Shown: positions 8,526-17,133, counted from the stretch's first letter. The stretch is 64,000 bases of DNA from Caballeronia novacaledonica (GCF_900258035.1 NZ_OGTP01000016.1:89727-153726); one strand, 5' to 3'. A program made the numbers and translations. The notes: generated from the letters alone by a model not told the origin.

Positions 8526-9953
8526 ATGAAAGACCGCTATCTCGACTTCGTCAATTCGCCCTTCGGCACGAGCATCGCGCGCTCGCTCGGCCTGCCGCGT
8601 CCCGAAGTGCTGCGCCGCCATCGCGCGGATCGCGCCGAATTCGGCGGCATGGCCGCGATCGGCGCGGGGCCGTCGCCCGCGCTCTTCGATGACCTCATGG
8701 GCGCGCTCTCGTCCATCGGCATGACGAGCATCGCGCATGAAAGCGCGTCGGGCTGGCTGCCGGTCGCCGCGCGCCACGGCGCGATGAGCGGCCGCTTCGA
8801 GCCGCGCGCCCGCGACGCATCCGCGAGCGATCGCGTCGAAGCGCTGATTTTCGATGCAACCGGCGTCGACGAAAGCGCCCAGTTGCATTCGCTCTACGCG
8901 TTCTTCCACGACGCGCTGCGCTCGCTCGCGAAGAACGGACGCATCGTCGTCATCGGCCGTCCGCCCGCCACGCGCGCGAGCGTGCCGGCTGCGACCGCCC
9001 AGCATGCGCTCGAAGGCATGACGCGCTCGCTCGGCAAGGAAGCGCGCAACCGCATCACGTCGAATCTGCTGCGCGTGGCCGATGGCGCGGACATCGAGTC
9101 CGCGCTGCGCTTCTTCCTGTCGCCCCGCTCGGCTTATGTCTCGGGCCAGGTCGTGACCATCGAGACGCCCGCCGCCGCCCCCGAAAGCTGGTCGAAGCCG
9201 CTCGCGGGCAAGCGCGCGCTCGTGACGGGCGCGGCGCGCGGCATCGGCGCGTCGATCGCGGCCGTGTTGGCGGAACGCGGCGCGATCGTCACCGGGCTCG
9301 ATGTCGCCGCCGCCCGCGACGCGCTCGATCAGACCATGCTGTCGATCGAAGATGCATCGCCCTCGGGCGGCGCGCATGCGGCGCTCTTCGCGGACATCGC
9401 CGCGCCCGAAGCGCCCGCCGACATCGCCGCGGCGCTCGCCGCATCGGGCGGCGTCGATATCGTCGTGCATAACGCGGGCATCACGCGCGACAAGACCATC
9501 GCGCGCATGAGCCCGGAGATGTGGGACAGCGTGATCGACATCAATCTGCTCGCGCAGGCGCGCATCGACGACGCCCTGCTCGCGCGCAACGTGCTGCGCG
9601 AACCCGGACGGATCGTCGCGGTGTCGTCGATCAGCGGCATCGCGGGCAATCGCGGGCAGACCAATTACGCGACCTCGAAGGCCGGCGTGATCGGCCGCGT
9701 GCATGCGATGGCGCCGTTGCTGCGCGCGCGCGGCATCACGATCAACGCGGTCGCGCCGGGCTTCATCGAAACGCACATGACCGGGCGCATGCCTTTTGGC
9801 GTGCGCGAGGCCGGCCGGCGGCTCAATTCGATGGGACAAGGCGGCTTGCCCGTCGATGTCGCCGAGACCGTCGCGTGGCTCGCGAGTCCGGGCAGCGCGG
9901 GCATCACGGGCAATGTCGTGCGCGTGTGCGGCCAGAGCCTGATCGGCGCGTGA
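8526..9953 (+). CDS. long-form FabG, 3-oxoacyl reductase (FabG4-like)
   Basis: NAD(P)-dependent short-chain reductase of 475 residues, about twice the usual FabG length. The active C-terminal SDR domain has the cofactor loop TGAARGIGASIA (about 233-244), NAG, a catalytic serine in VSSISG, and YATSK (about 380-384). The first 210 residues form a degenerate Rossmann-like domain ending in EGMTRSLGKEARNRITSNLL. This matches the high-molecular-weight FabG4 architecture known from mycobacteria, which acts on 3-oxoacyl-CoA. It starts 37 bp after fadE and is followed 11 bp later by a MaoC gene, so the likely reaction is (R)-3-hydroxyacyl-CoA to 3-oxoacyl-CoA or the reverse. Confidence 0.85.
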   Translation: MKDRYLDFVNSPFGTSIARSLGLPRPEVLRRHRADRAEFGGMAAIGAGPSPALFDDLMGALSSIGMTSIAHESASGWLPVAARHGAMSGRFEPRARDASASDRVEALIFDATGVDESAQLHSLYAFFHDALRSLAKNGRIVVIGRPPATRASVPAATAQHALEGMTRSLGKEARNRITSNLLRVADGADIESALRFFLSPRSAYVSGQVVTIETPAAAPESWSKPLAGKRALVTGAARGIGASIAAVLAERGAIVTGLDVAAARDALDQTMLSIEDASPSGGAHAALFADIAAPEAPADIAAALAASGGVDIVVHNAGITRDKTIARMSPEMWDSVIDINLLAQARIDDALLARNVLREPGRIVAVSSISGIAGNRGQTNYATSKAGVIGRVHAMAPLLRARGITINAVAPGFIETHMTGRMPFGVREAGRRLNSMGQGGLPVDVAETVAWLASPGSAGITGNVVRVCGQSLIGA

Positions 9954-9964
9954 GGAACGGACGC

Positions 9965-10870
9965 ATGCACGCACCGACCCTGCCGCGCGCCCGCACCGTC
10001 GTCGTCGATACCTTGCCGCCGCCCGCGAAGCTCTACGGGCGCGCGCTGCCCGCGCTCTTCAGGCGCGCGCGCTCGCCGGAACTGCCCGCGTTGAGGCTCG
10101 TGCGTCCCGACGTCAGGCTCGACGCGGAGCAGGTCGGCCGCTATGCGCGCGTGTGCGGGTTCATCCCCGAGCATGGCGTGCCGCTCACGTTCCCGCACGT
10201 GCTCGCGTTTCCCCTGCATCTGATGATGCTCACCGATCCGTCGTTTCCGTGGTCCGCGCTCGGCGTCGTGCATCTGTCCAATAGCGTGCGTTTGCGACGT
10301 CCGCTCGCGGCGGGCCAGAGCTTGCGCATCGAAGTGGAATGCGGGCCGCTCATGCCGCATCAAAAAGGTCAGGCGTTCACGCTGCATACGCGCATCTTCC
10401 GGCGCGGCGAGGCCGTGTGGGACGGCGACAGCGTCTATCTGAAACGCGGCGTGCGCAGCGAAAGCGCCGCGCCGTCGATAGAAATCGCCGACGCTTCCGA
10501 TGCGCGCGTGCCGCTCCTCGCACGCGAAGCGCGCTGGCAGCTTCCGCCGCAACTCGGACGCGATTACGCGAAGGCATCGGGCGACTTCAATCCGATCCAT
10601 CTGCACATGCTGAGCGCGAAAGCGTTCGGCTTTCCGCGCGCGATCGCGCATGGCATGTGGACGCTCGCGCGCACGCTCGCGGCATTGCATCCGGTCAAGC
10701 CGCTCGCATCCGGACACGCGCACGGCGACTTCAAATCGCCGCTCTATCTGCCCGGCGACGCCACGCTCTGGACCGCCGCGCCCTCGCCTGCCGCGCGCGA
10801 TTTCGAAGTGCGCGACCTCGCCGGCGACCGGCCGCATCTGCGCGGCCATTTCGAATGGGAGCTGCCATGA
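9965..10870 (+). CDS. MaoC-family (R)-enoyl-CoA hydratase
   Basis: A 301-residue double hot-dog protein. The C-terminal half carries the R-hydratase signature YAKASGDFNPIHLH (Asp and His catalytic), followed by AIAHGMW. It hydrates trans-2-enoyl-CoA to (R)-3-hydroxyacyl-CoA, the stereoisomer used by FabG-type enzymes rather than FadB. The size and two-domain form resemble HtdX-type hydratases. Its stop codon overlaps the start of the thiolase gene (ATGA), so the two are translationally coupled. Confidence 0.88.
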   Translation: MHAPTLPRARTVVVDTLPPPAKLYGRALPALFRRARSPELPALRLVRPDVRLDAEQVGRYARVCGFIPEHGVPLTFPHVLAFPLHLMMLTDPSFPWSALGVVHLSNSVRLRRPLAAGQSLRIEVECGPLMPHQKGQAFTLHTRIFRRGEAVWDGDSVYLKRGVRSESAAPSIEIADASDARVPLLAREARWQLPPQLGRDYAKASGDFNPIHLHMLSAKAFGFPRAIAHGMWTLARTLAALHPVKPLASGHAHGDFKSPLYLPGDATLWTAAPSPAARDFEVRDLAGDRPHLRGHFEWELP

Positions 10871-12162
10871 GCGAAATTCGCCGCGTCGCGATCATCGGCA
10901 GCAACCGGATTCCGTTCGCGCGCTCGAACACGGCGTACGCGAGCGCGTCGAATCAGGACATGCTGAGCTTCACGCTGCAAGGGCTCGTCGATCGCTTCGA
11001 CCTGCATGGCATGCGTCTCGGCGAAGTGGCGGCGGGCGCGGTCGTCAAGCATTCGCGCGACTTCAACCTGACGCGCGAAGCGGCGCTCTCGACCACGCTC
11101 GCGAAGGAAACGCCCGCCTACGACGTGCAGCAAGCTTGCGGCACCGGCCTCGAAACGGCGATTCTGGTCGCGAACAAGATCGCGCTCGGGCAGATCGACG
11201 CGGGCATCGCGGGCGGCGTCGATACGGCGTCGGATGCGCCCATCGCCGTGAACGAGCGCATGCGCAAGATCCTGCTCGAAGCGAATCGCGGACGCTCGGC
11301 GGGGCAACGTGTCGGCGCGCTCGCGAAACTGCGGCCCGGCATGTTCTTCCGGCCGCTGTTGCCGCGCAACGCGGAGCCGCGCACGGGCCTTTCGATGGGC
11401 GAGCACTGCGAACTGATGGCCAAGCGCTGGAAAATCGCGCGCGAGTCGCAGGACGCGCTCGCGCAGGAAAGTCATCGCAAGCTCGCGGCGGCGTATGGGC
11501 GCGGCTTCTTCAACGATCTGATGACGCCGTACAAAGGGCTCGCGCGCGACAACAATCTGCGCGCCGACGTCACGCTCGATCAGCTATCGCAGCTCAAACC
11601 CGTCTTCGATCGCGACGCAGGCACGCTCACGGCGGGCAACTCGACGCCGCTCACCGACGGCGCATCGGCCGTGCTGCTCGCGTCCGAGCAATGGGCCGCC
11701 GAGCGCGGACTGCCGGTGCAGGCGTTCCTCACGTTCTCCGCGAGTGCGGCCGTCGACTTCTTCGACAAGCGCGAAGGCCTTCTGATGGCGCCCGCCTACG
11801 CGGTGCCGTCGATGCTCGCGCGCGCCGGGCTCGCGTTGCAGGACTTCGATTTCTACGAAATCCACGAGGCGTTCGCCGCGCAGGTGCTGTGCACGCTCGC
11901 CGCGTGGGAAGACGATGAATATTGCCGCACCGCGCTCGGCCTGAACGGCGCGTTCGGCTCGATCGACCGCGCGCGCCTGAACGTGAACGGCGGCTCGCTC
12001 GCGACCGGACATCCATTCGCGGCGACGGGCGGGCGCATCGTCGGCACGCTGGCGAAGATGCTCGCGAAAGCGCCCGAACGCAGCGACGGCAAGCCGTTGC
12101 GCGGACTGATCTCGATCTGCGCGGCGGGCGGCCAGGGCGTCGTCGCGATACTGGAGCGGTAA
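10867..12162 (+). CDS. fadI: acetyl-CoA C-acyltransferase (thiolase), FadI-like
   Basis: Thiolase of 431 residues, the length of FadI (436 aa). The nucleophile is Cys91 in QQACGTGLE, the catalytic histidines lie in EIHEAFA (about 333) and TGHPFAATG (about 382), and the second active-site cysteine is near 418 (SICAAGGQG). It cleaves 3-oxoacyl-CoA to acetyl-CoA and a shortened acyl-CoA, or condenses them. It overlaps the maoC gene by 4 bp. With FadE, MaoC and FabG it closes a complete spiral without any FadB-type multifunctional protein in the operon. Confidence 0.9.
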   Translation: MSEIRRVAIIGSNRIPFARSNTAYASASNQDMLSFTLQGLVDRFDLHGMRLGEVAAGAVVKHSRDFNLTREAALSTTLAKETPAYDVQQACGTGLETAILVANKIALGQIDAGIAGGVDTASDAPIAVNERMRKILLEANRGRSAGQRVGALAKLRPGMFFRPLLPRNAEPRTGLSMGEHCELMAKRWKIARESQDALAQESHRKLAAAYGRGFFNDLMTPYKGLARDNNLRADVTLDQLSQLKPVFDRDAGTLTAGNSTPLTDGASAVLLASEQWAAERGLPVQAFLTFSASAAVDFFDKREGLLMAPAYAVPSMLARAGLALQDFDFYEIHEAFAAQVLCTLAAWEDDEYCRTALGLNGAFGSIDRARLNVNGGSLATGHPFAATGGRIVGTLAKMLAKAPERSDGKPLRGLISICAAGGQGVVAILER

Positions 12163-12227
12163 GCGGCAGAAGCAAAAAATAAGGCGCGCCCGTCGACGAA
12201 AACGAAGCGCGCCAACGGAGACACCAC

Positions 12228-13970
12228 ATGAGCCCGGGACAGACAGCGCCGCGCGAGGCTTCGACGCCGCACGCGACGGACGGCATCTGGTACGCGTCGT
12301 ATCCTCCGCATGTCGCGCGCGAGATCGATGCTTCGCGTTATCGCTCGCTTGCGCATTTCTTCGACGAATGCGTCGGCCGGTTTCAGAATCGCGTCGCGTT
12401 CGTGAGTCTCGGCTCCGAGCTGACGTTCGCCGCGCTCGGCGAGAAGGCGCATGCGTTCGCGTCGTATCTGCAGACGATCGGCGTGAAACCCGGCGATCGC
12501 GTCGCGCTGATGATGCCCAACACGCTCGTCTATCCCGTCGCGCTGTTCGGCACGCTGATCGCGGGCGCGATCGTCGTCAACGTGAATCCGCTCTATACGG
12601 TGCGCGAGTTGAGCCATCAGCTCAAGGACAGCGGCGCGCAGACGATCGTCGTGTTCGAGAACTTCGCGAAGACCGTGCAGGACGCGCAGCCGGGCTCGCG
12701 CGTGAGGCATGTCGTCGTGACCGGGCTCGGCGATCTGCTCGGCCACGGACTCAACGTGAAAGGCCGCGCGATCGATGTGCTGATGCGTCACGTGAAGAAG
12801 CAGGTGCCCGCCTACTCGCTGCCCGATGCCATTCGTCTGCCGCAAGCGCTCGCGCGCGGCGCGCGGCAGAAGTGCGAACCGGTCAGAGTCGGTCATGGCG
12901 ACATCGCGTTCATTCAATACACCGGCGGCACGACGGGCGTCGCGAAGGGCGCGATGCTCACGCATCGCAATGTCATCGCCAATCTGCTGCAGGCGCTCGC
13001 GTGGGCGGGCGGGCAACTCGTCGACGGCGAGGAGATCATCGTCACGCCGTTGCCGCTCTATCACATCTATTCGCTGACCGTGAACGCGCTCGCGTTTCTC
13101 GCGATCGGCGCGCGCAACGTGCTGATCGTCAATCCGCGCGACATTCGTGCGCTCATGCGCGCACTGCGTCACGAGAACTTCACCGCGATCACCGCGCTCA
13201 ACACGCTCTACAGCGCGCTCCTCGACAACGACGCCTTTCGCCGGCGCGACTTCTCCGCGCTCAAGCTCGCGATGGCGGGCGGCATGGCGACGCAGCGCGT
13301 GATCGCCGAGCGCTTCCGGGCGATGACCGGCAACACGCTCGTCGAAGGCTACGGCCTCACCGAATGCTCGCCGCTCGTCGCCGCGACACCGCTCGATGCC
13401 CGCGATGCGAGCGCGTTCGACGGCACCATCGGCGTGCCGGTGCCGTCGACACTCGTGCGCATGCGCCGCGAGGACGGCGCGTGGGCGAACGTCGACGAGC
13501 CGGGCGAACTCTGCGTGCAAGGCCCGCAAGTGATGAAAGGCTACTGGAACCGTCCCGAGGACACGGCGAAAGCCATCGACGCCAACGGCTGGCTCGCCAC
13601 CGGCGACATCGGCGTGATGGACGCGCGCGGCATCATCCGGCTCATCGACCGCAAGAAGGACATGATGATCGTGTCGGGTTTCAACGTGTATCCGAACGAG
13701 ATCGAGGAAGTGCTCGCCGCGCATCCGAAAGTGCGCGCGGTGGCGGCCGTCGGCGTGCCCGATCCGGTGACGGGCGAGCGCGTGAAGGCGTTCGTCGTGC
13801 GTCGCGACGACACGCTCACGGTGGAAGAACTGTTGAAGTTCGCCCGTTTACACCTGACCGGTTACAAGGTGCCTTCGTATGTCGAGTTTCGCGACGCGTT
13901 ACCGCTCACGACGATCGGCAAGGTGCTCAGGCGCGAATTGCGCGACGCCGGATCGAAACCATCGGAATAA
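12228..13970 (+). CDS. fadD: long-chain fatty acid-CoA ligase (AMP-forming)
   Basis: A 580-residue member of the ANL adenylate-forming superfamily. It shows the phosphate-binding loop YTGGTTGVAKGAMLTH (about 228-243), the A5 motif YGLTECSP, the hinge region TGDIGVMDARGIIRLIDRKKD and a C-terminal catalytic lysine region (PLTTIGKVLRREL). It activates fatty acids to acyl-CoA, supplying substrate to the other enzymes of the operon. GGAG lies 9 nt upstream of the ATG. FadD is the closest match, but the chain length used cannot be told from sequence. Confidence 0.88.
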   Translation: MSPGQTAPREASTPHATDGIWYASYPPHVAREIDASRYRSLAHFFDECVGRFQNRVAFVSLGSELTFAALGEKAHAFASYLQTIGVKPGDRVALMMPNTLVYPVALFGTLIAGAIVVNVNPLYTVRELSHQLKDSGAQTIVVFENFAKTVQDAQPGSRVRHVVVTGLGDLLGHGLNVKGRAIDVLMRHVKKQVPAYSLPDAIRLPQALARGARQKCEPVRVGHGDIAFIQYTGGTTGVAKGAMLTHRNVIANLLQALAWAGGQLVDGEEIIVTPLPLYHIYSLTVNALAFLAIGARNVLIVNPRDIRALMRALRHENFTAITALNTLYSALLDNDAFRRRDFSALKLAMAGGMATQRVIAERFRAMTGNTLVEGYGLTECSPLVAATPLDARDASAFDGTIGVPVPSTLVRMRREDGAWANVDEPGELCVQGPQVMKGYWNRPEDTAKAIDANGWLATGDIGVMDARGIIRLIDRKKDMMIVSGFNVYPNEIEEVLAAHPKVRAVAAVGVPDPVTGERVKAFVVRRDDTLTVEELLKFARLHLTGYKVPSYVEFRDALPLTTIGKVLRRELRDAGSKPSE

Positions 13971-13985
13971 CTCCTGGAGATGCTC

Positions 13986-14843
13986 ATGCTGCGAGCGCGA
14001 TGCCGCTGGTTCCTGTATCTCGTGTTCGCATTCGCGTCTTTGGGCGCGCGCGCCGATGCGCCCGAGGACGCCGCGCGCATCGGCAGTCTCGGTGTCGAGC
14101 AGCAAGTGCAATGGCTGGCGCAGTCGGCCGAAAGCGGCGCGCTCGCGAAGCTCGACGACGCGCAACTCGTCGCACTCTTCAGCGCGCTCGATGCGCGCAC
14201 GTTGCCGCGCTACCTGCAGGACGGCCTGCGCGATTTCCAGTCCTGCGAGTTCACGATGCGCCGGCGCGAGCGCATCCGGGGCAAGTGGCCGAAGCGCGCG
14301 GACCACATGCTCGTGCGCGTCACGCGCGAGCCGTTGCGCATCTACGCGAAATGGCTGCCCGATGGCGCCCATGCGGGCCAGGAAATCATCTACGACGATT
14401 CCAAGCGCCCCAATGAACTCTACGGTCATCTCGGCGGTTTTCTGGGCGTCGTGCCGATGTGGACGTCGGTGAATGGCGCCCTCGCCCGCTCGCAATCGAA
14501 TCATTCGATCCGCGAACTCGGCATCGACGCGATCACGCGGCGCTTCATCGACGAGGGACACAAATTCGCCGAAGCGGGCGTCACGAAGCCGTCGAATATC
14601 GAGGTGAAAATCGTCGACGGACTGCGCGTCGTCGCGTTCACGTACGAAACGCCCGAAGGACAGCCCGAGTTCTACGCGAAAAAGGAAGTGCTCGGGCTCG
14701 ACCTCGAGCGGCCGCTGTTCCGCACTTTGGAGTCGTATGACAACGACGGGAATATCTTCGAAAGCGTGGTGTTCGAGCGCATCGAGATCAAACCCTTCGA
14801 CGATCTGACGTTCGACCCGAAAAATCCTGACTATCGGTTTTGA
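13986..14843 (+). CDS. DUF1571 family exported protein
   Basis: A 285-residue protein with an N-terminal signal peptide (RCRWFLYLVFAFASLGARA, cleavage about ADA). The rest matches the DUF1571 type: LRDFQSCEFTMRRRERI, PLRIYAKWLPDGAHAGQE, and a beta-rich C-terminus with FTYETPEGQPEFY. The fold is expected to resemble LolA-like lipid or lipoprotein carriers, which would fit a fatty acid operon, but the function is not known. The ATG at 13986 is chosen because GGAG ends 6 nt before it; the ATG at 13980 overlaps that site too closely. It is last in the operon, 15 bp after fadD. Confidence 0.75.
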   Translation: MLRARCRWFLYLVFAFASLGARADAPEDAARIGSLGVEQQVQWLAQSAESGALAKLDDAQLVALFSALDARTLPRYLQDGLRDFQSCEFTMRRRERIRGKWPKRADHMLVRVTREPLRIYAKWLPDGAHAGQEIIYDDSKRPNELYGHLGGFLGVVPMWTSVNGALARSQSNHSIRELGIDAITRRFIDEGHKFAEAGVTKPSNIEVKIVDGLRVVAFTYETPEGQPEFYAKKEVLGLDLERPLFRTLESYDNDGNIFESVVFERIEIKPFDDLTFDPKNPDYRF

Positions 14844-15007
14844 CGTGACATCCGGTGTAACAACCCACCGCGGCGTGCGCCGCGCGTTTTAAGTTTCGCC
14901 TAAGAGTCGGCCGATAACCTGCCCGCACTCCATCGACATCAAGGTCCGCGCAAAGGGCACGACGCCCGCGCCGCCGCATATCGTCATGTAAATCGAGGAC
15001 ATCGTTC

Positions 15008-15250
15008 ATGAACCTCCGCCGTCCGGCTTCCGCACCCGTGCGAGCCATAAAAAGGCTTTTGAGCCATCACGAAATCGCGACATTGCTGTTGCTGCTGCAC
15101 GCGCCCATCGACGTGATGGCCGCCACGCCCGATGTCGCCTCGTTGCAGGAATATGGCTATGTCGAGATCGTGTCGCCGGACGCGGGCGCGCCGAAAGTGC
15201 GCCTGACCGAAGACGGCAACGCATTGCTGCGCGGCCTCGGCGTCAGGTAA
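15008..15250 (+). CDS. small winged-helix-like orphan protein
   Basis: 80 residues, no family recognised. EIATLLLLLHAP is a predicted helix, followed by PDVASLQEYGYVEIV and APKVRLTEDGNALLRGLG. The latter pattern (recognition helix, a short beta wing, then LTEDG...L) resembles the end of MarR/PadR-type winged helices. The basic N-terminus (MNLRRPASAPVRAIKRL) may also contact DNA. It stands alone between the lipid operon and surE. Its role is unknown. Confidence 0.6.
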   Translation: MNLRRPASAPVRAIKRLLSHHEIATLLLLLHAPIDVMAATPDVASLQEYGYVEIVSPDAGAPKVRLTEDGNALLRGLGVR

Positions 15251-15320
15251 AGCGTCGGAACACGCGAACTCTGTAATAATCGGTTGATACTTTTCATCAT
15301 CGACCAAGGAGTGATTCGCG

Positions 15321-16109
15321 ATGTCCGCCCTCTCACCCATCGTGCAGCGTGTGCTCATCACCAACGACGACGGCATCGACGCGCCCGGCTTAGCCGTGCT
15401 CGAAGCCGTCGCCGCCGAACTCGCGCACGAAGTCTGGGTCATCGCGCCCGAACACGATCAAAGCGGCACGTCGCACTCCATCAGCCTGCATTCGCCGCTG
15501 CGCGTGTCACGCCAGGGCGAGCGGCGCTACGGCGTGCAGGGCACGCCCGGCGACTGCGTCGTGATGGGCGCGCGCCATATCATGAAGGACGCGCCGCCCA
15601 CGCTCGTGCTTTCCGGCATCAACCGCGGCGCGAACTTGGGCGTCGAGACGATGTTCTCCGGCACCGTCGGCGCCGCGATGACGGGCCTGCTGCTCGGTTT
15701 GCCGTCGATCGCACTCAGCCAGACCTTCACCGATCGCGAAAACGTGCGCTGGGATACGGCGCGCGCGCTGGCGCCGGGCGTGATCCGTCAACTGCTCGCG
15801 ATCTCCCACGACACGCCCACCTGTCTGAACGTCAATTTCCCCGATTGCGACGCGTCCGCCGCCGGTCCGCTCACCGTGACGCGGCAAGGCGTCGGGCTCG
15901 TGGAAGGCATCGATGTGCTGCCGCTCGTCGATCCGCGCGGCATCGACTATCACTGGCTGCGCTTTCAGCGCGGCCCGCGCCCGAATTCGCCCGATAGCGA
16001 AACGACGGTGGTCGCGTCCGGCCGCGTCTCGGTCACGCCGCTGCATTTCGATCGCACCGACGAGCGCACGTTCGCCACGCTCGAAGCGGGTCTGAAGCGC
16101 GGCGTCTGA
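15321..16109 (+). CDS. surE: SurE-type 5'-nucleotidase (second, divergent type)
   Basis: A 262-residue metal-dependent nucleoside monophosphatase. It has the metal site LITNDDGIDAPG (residues 12-23), APEHDQSGTSHSISLH and SGINRGANLGVETMFSGTVGAA, all SurE hallmarks. It dephosphorylates nucleoside 5'/3' monophosphates in the cytoplasm. AAGGAG lies 9 bp before the ATG. In betaproteobacteria the housekeeping surE normally sits with pcm-nlpD-rpoS; here it is alone and its sequence is of a different type, so this is probably a paralogue with its own specificity. Confidence 0.88.
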   Translation: MSALSPIVQRVLITNDDGIDAPGLAVLEAVAAELAHEVWVIAPEHDQSGTSHSISLHSPLRVSRQGERRYGVQGTPGDCVVMGARHIMKDAPPTLVLSGINRGANLGVETMFSGTVGAAMTGLLLGLPSIALSQTFTDRENVRWDTARALAPGVIRQLLAISHDTPTCLNVNFPDCDASAAGPLTVTRQGVGLVEGIDVLPLVDPRGIDYHWLRFQRGPRPNSPDSETTVVASGRVSVTPLHFDRTDERTFATLEAGLKRGV

Positions 16110-16197
16110 GTGTCGGACGCGCGCCGCTAGAACGTTTCCTCGCAGACGGGAACGGCCGCTTTCTCGTATGCTCGGGCGATCACAACAAGGAGACGAC

Positions 16198-16662
16198 ATG
16201 ACCCGTTCCATCGGCTCGCGCGGCGCGCGCGCGATGCTCGGCGCGCTTTGCGCCATCTTCGCCGCGAGCGTATTCGCACAGACGGCGACGCCCGTCGGCA
16301 CCTGGCAAACCATCGACGATCAAAGCGGCAAGCCGAAAGCGATCATTCAGATCGTCGACGACGGCAACGGCCAGTTGTCCGGCAAAGTCGTGCGCGGCAT
16401 CGGCGAGTTCGATCATCCCGAGCGGCGCTGCACGGCCTGCACCGACGAGCGCAAGGATCAACTGGTCAAGGGAATGACGATTATCACCGGCATGCGGCAG
16501 GACGGCGATGCATGGGGCGGCGGCCAGATTCTCGACCCCGAGAGCGGCAAGCTCTACAAGTGCAAGATGAAGATGGAGGACGGCGGGCAGAAGCTCGTCG
16601 TGCGCGGGTTTATCGGCGTGTCGTTGCTGGGGCGTTCGCAGACGTGGCTGCGCCAGCAGTAG
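16198..16662 (+). CDS. DUF2147 family exported protein
   Basis: A 154-residue protein with a signal peptide ending AASVFAQ, then a single DUF2147 domain: PVGTWQTIDDQSGKPKAIIQ, the conserved two-cysteine loop RRCTACTDERKDQ, GMTIITGM, GGQILDPESGKLYKCKM and a closing FIGVSLLGRSQTW. Lipocalin-like periplasmic proteins of this family have no settled function. ATG 16198 has AAGGAG 9 bp upstream. It is monocistronic and convergent with the DUF4096 gene. Confidence 0.85.
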   Translation: MTRSIGSRGARAMLGALCAIFAASVFAQTATPVGTWQTIDDQSGKPKAIIQIVDDGNGQLSGKVVRGIGEFDHPERRCTACTDERKDQLVKGMTIITGMRQDGDAWGGGQILDPESGKLYKCKMKMEDGGQKLVVRGFIGVSLLGRSQTWLRQQ

Positions 16663-16668
16663 AGATCG

Positions 16669-16712
16669 AAAAAGAAAAAGCCGGTCGAAGATGCGTGTCT
16701 TCGACCGGCTTT
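16669..16712 (-). terminator. bidirectional Rho-independent terminator
   Basis: The long perfect hairpin AGCCGGTCGAAGA / TCTTCGACCGGCT encloses TGCGTG. On the minus strand it is followed by TTTTCTTTTT, serving the DUF4096 gene; on the plus strand by TTGCTC, serving the DUF2147 gene less well. Confidence 0.85.
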
Positions 16713-16740
16713 GCTCATCGCGCGCGTGCGCCCGATGAAA

Positions 16741-17133
16741 TCATGCGGCGTGACGCTGACGCGCTTCGTCCGCTTGCGCGCTCGACGCCTGGCCGGCGCC
16801 CTCGAGTTTGAACTCCGGCGGCACGCGCATGCGCGATGTCATCAACGCATACAGCGATTCGCCCGCCGGCCCGAACAACTGCGTCATGACGCGCAGCAGG
16901 ACGCCCGACTCGTGCCACGTCTTGAAACGCCGATGGCACGTCTGATACGACGGATATTTGCGCGGCAGCGTGGACCACGACGCTCCGCTGTACATGACCC
17001 AGAGCACACCGTTGAGCACGGCGCGCGTGTTGGCGAGCGGCCGGCCGCGCAGCTCGAGACGAGGGCGCAGTTCGGGAAGCAGCGGTGCGACCATCTGCCA
17101 TTCTTCGTCGGACATGTCGCGGTAGGGCTTCAC
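16741..17133 (-). CDS. free-standing DUF4096 protein (transposase N-terminal domain), copy A
   Basis: A 130-residue protein that matches only the N-terminal, DNA-binding-like domain of IS5-family transposases: MSDEEWQMVAPLLPE, RGRPLANTRAVLNGVLWVMY, WSTLPRKYPSYQTCHRRFKT. There is no DDE catalytic domain and no terminal repeat was found. GTG 17133 is chosen because GGAGA lies 7 nt upstream; with it the length matches the second copy at 44379 (133 aa). The C-terminal 45 residues do not look transposase-like. It is on the same strand as zapE, 143 bp downstream, and ends at a strong terminator, as an ordinary chromosomal gene would. A domesticated DNA-binding protein is the likely reading. Confidence 0.72.
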   Translation of the reverse strand: MKPYRDMSDEEWQMVAPLLPELRPRLELRGRPLANTRAVLNGVLWVMYSGASWSTLPRKYPSYQTCHRRFKTWHESGVLLRVMTQLFGPAGESLYALMTSRMRVPPEFKLEGAGQASSAQADEARQRHAA

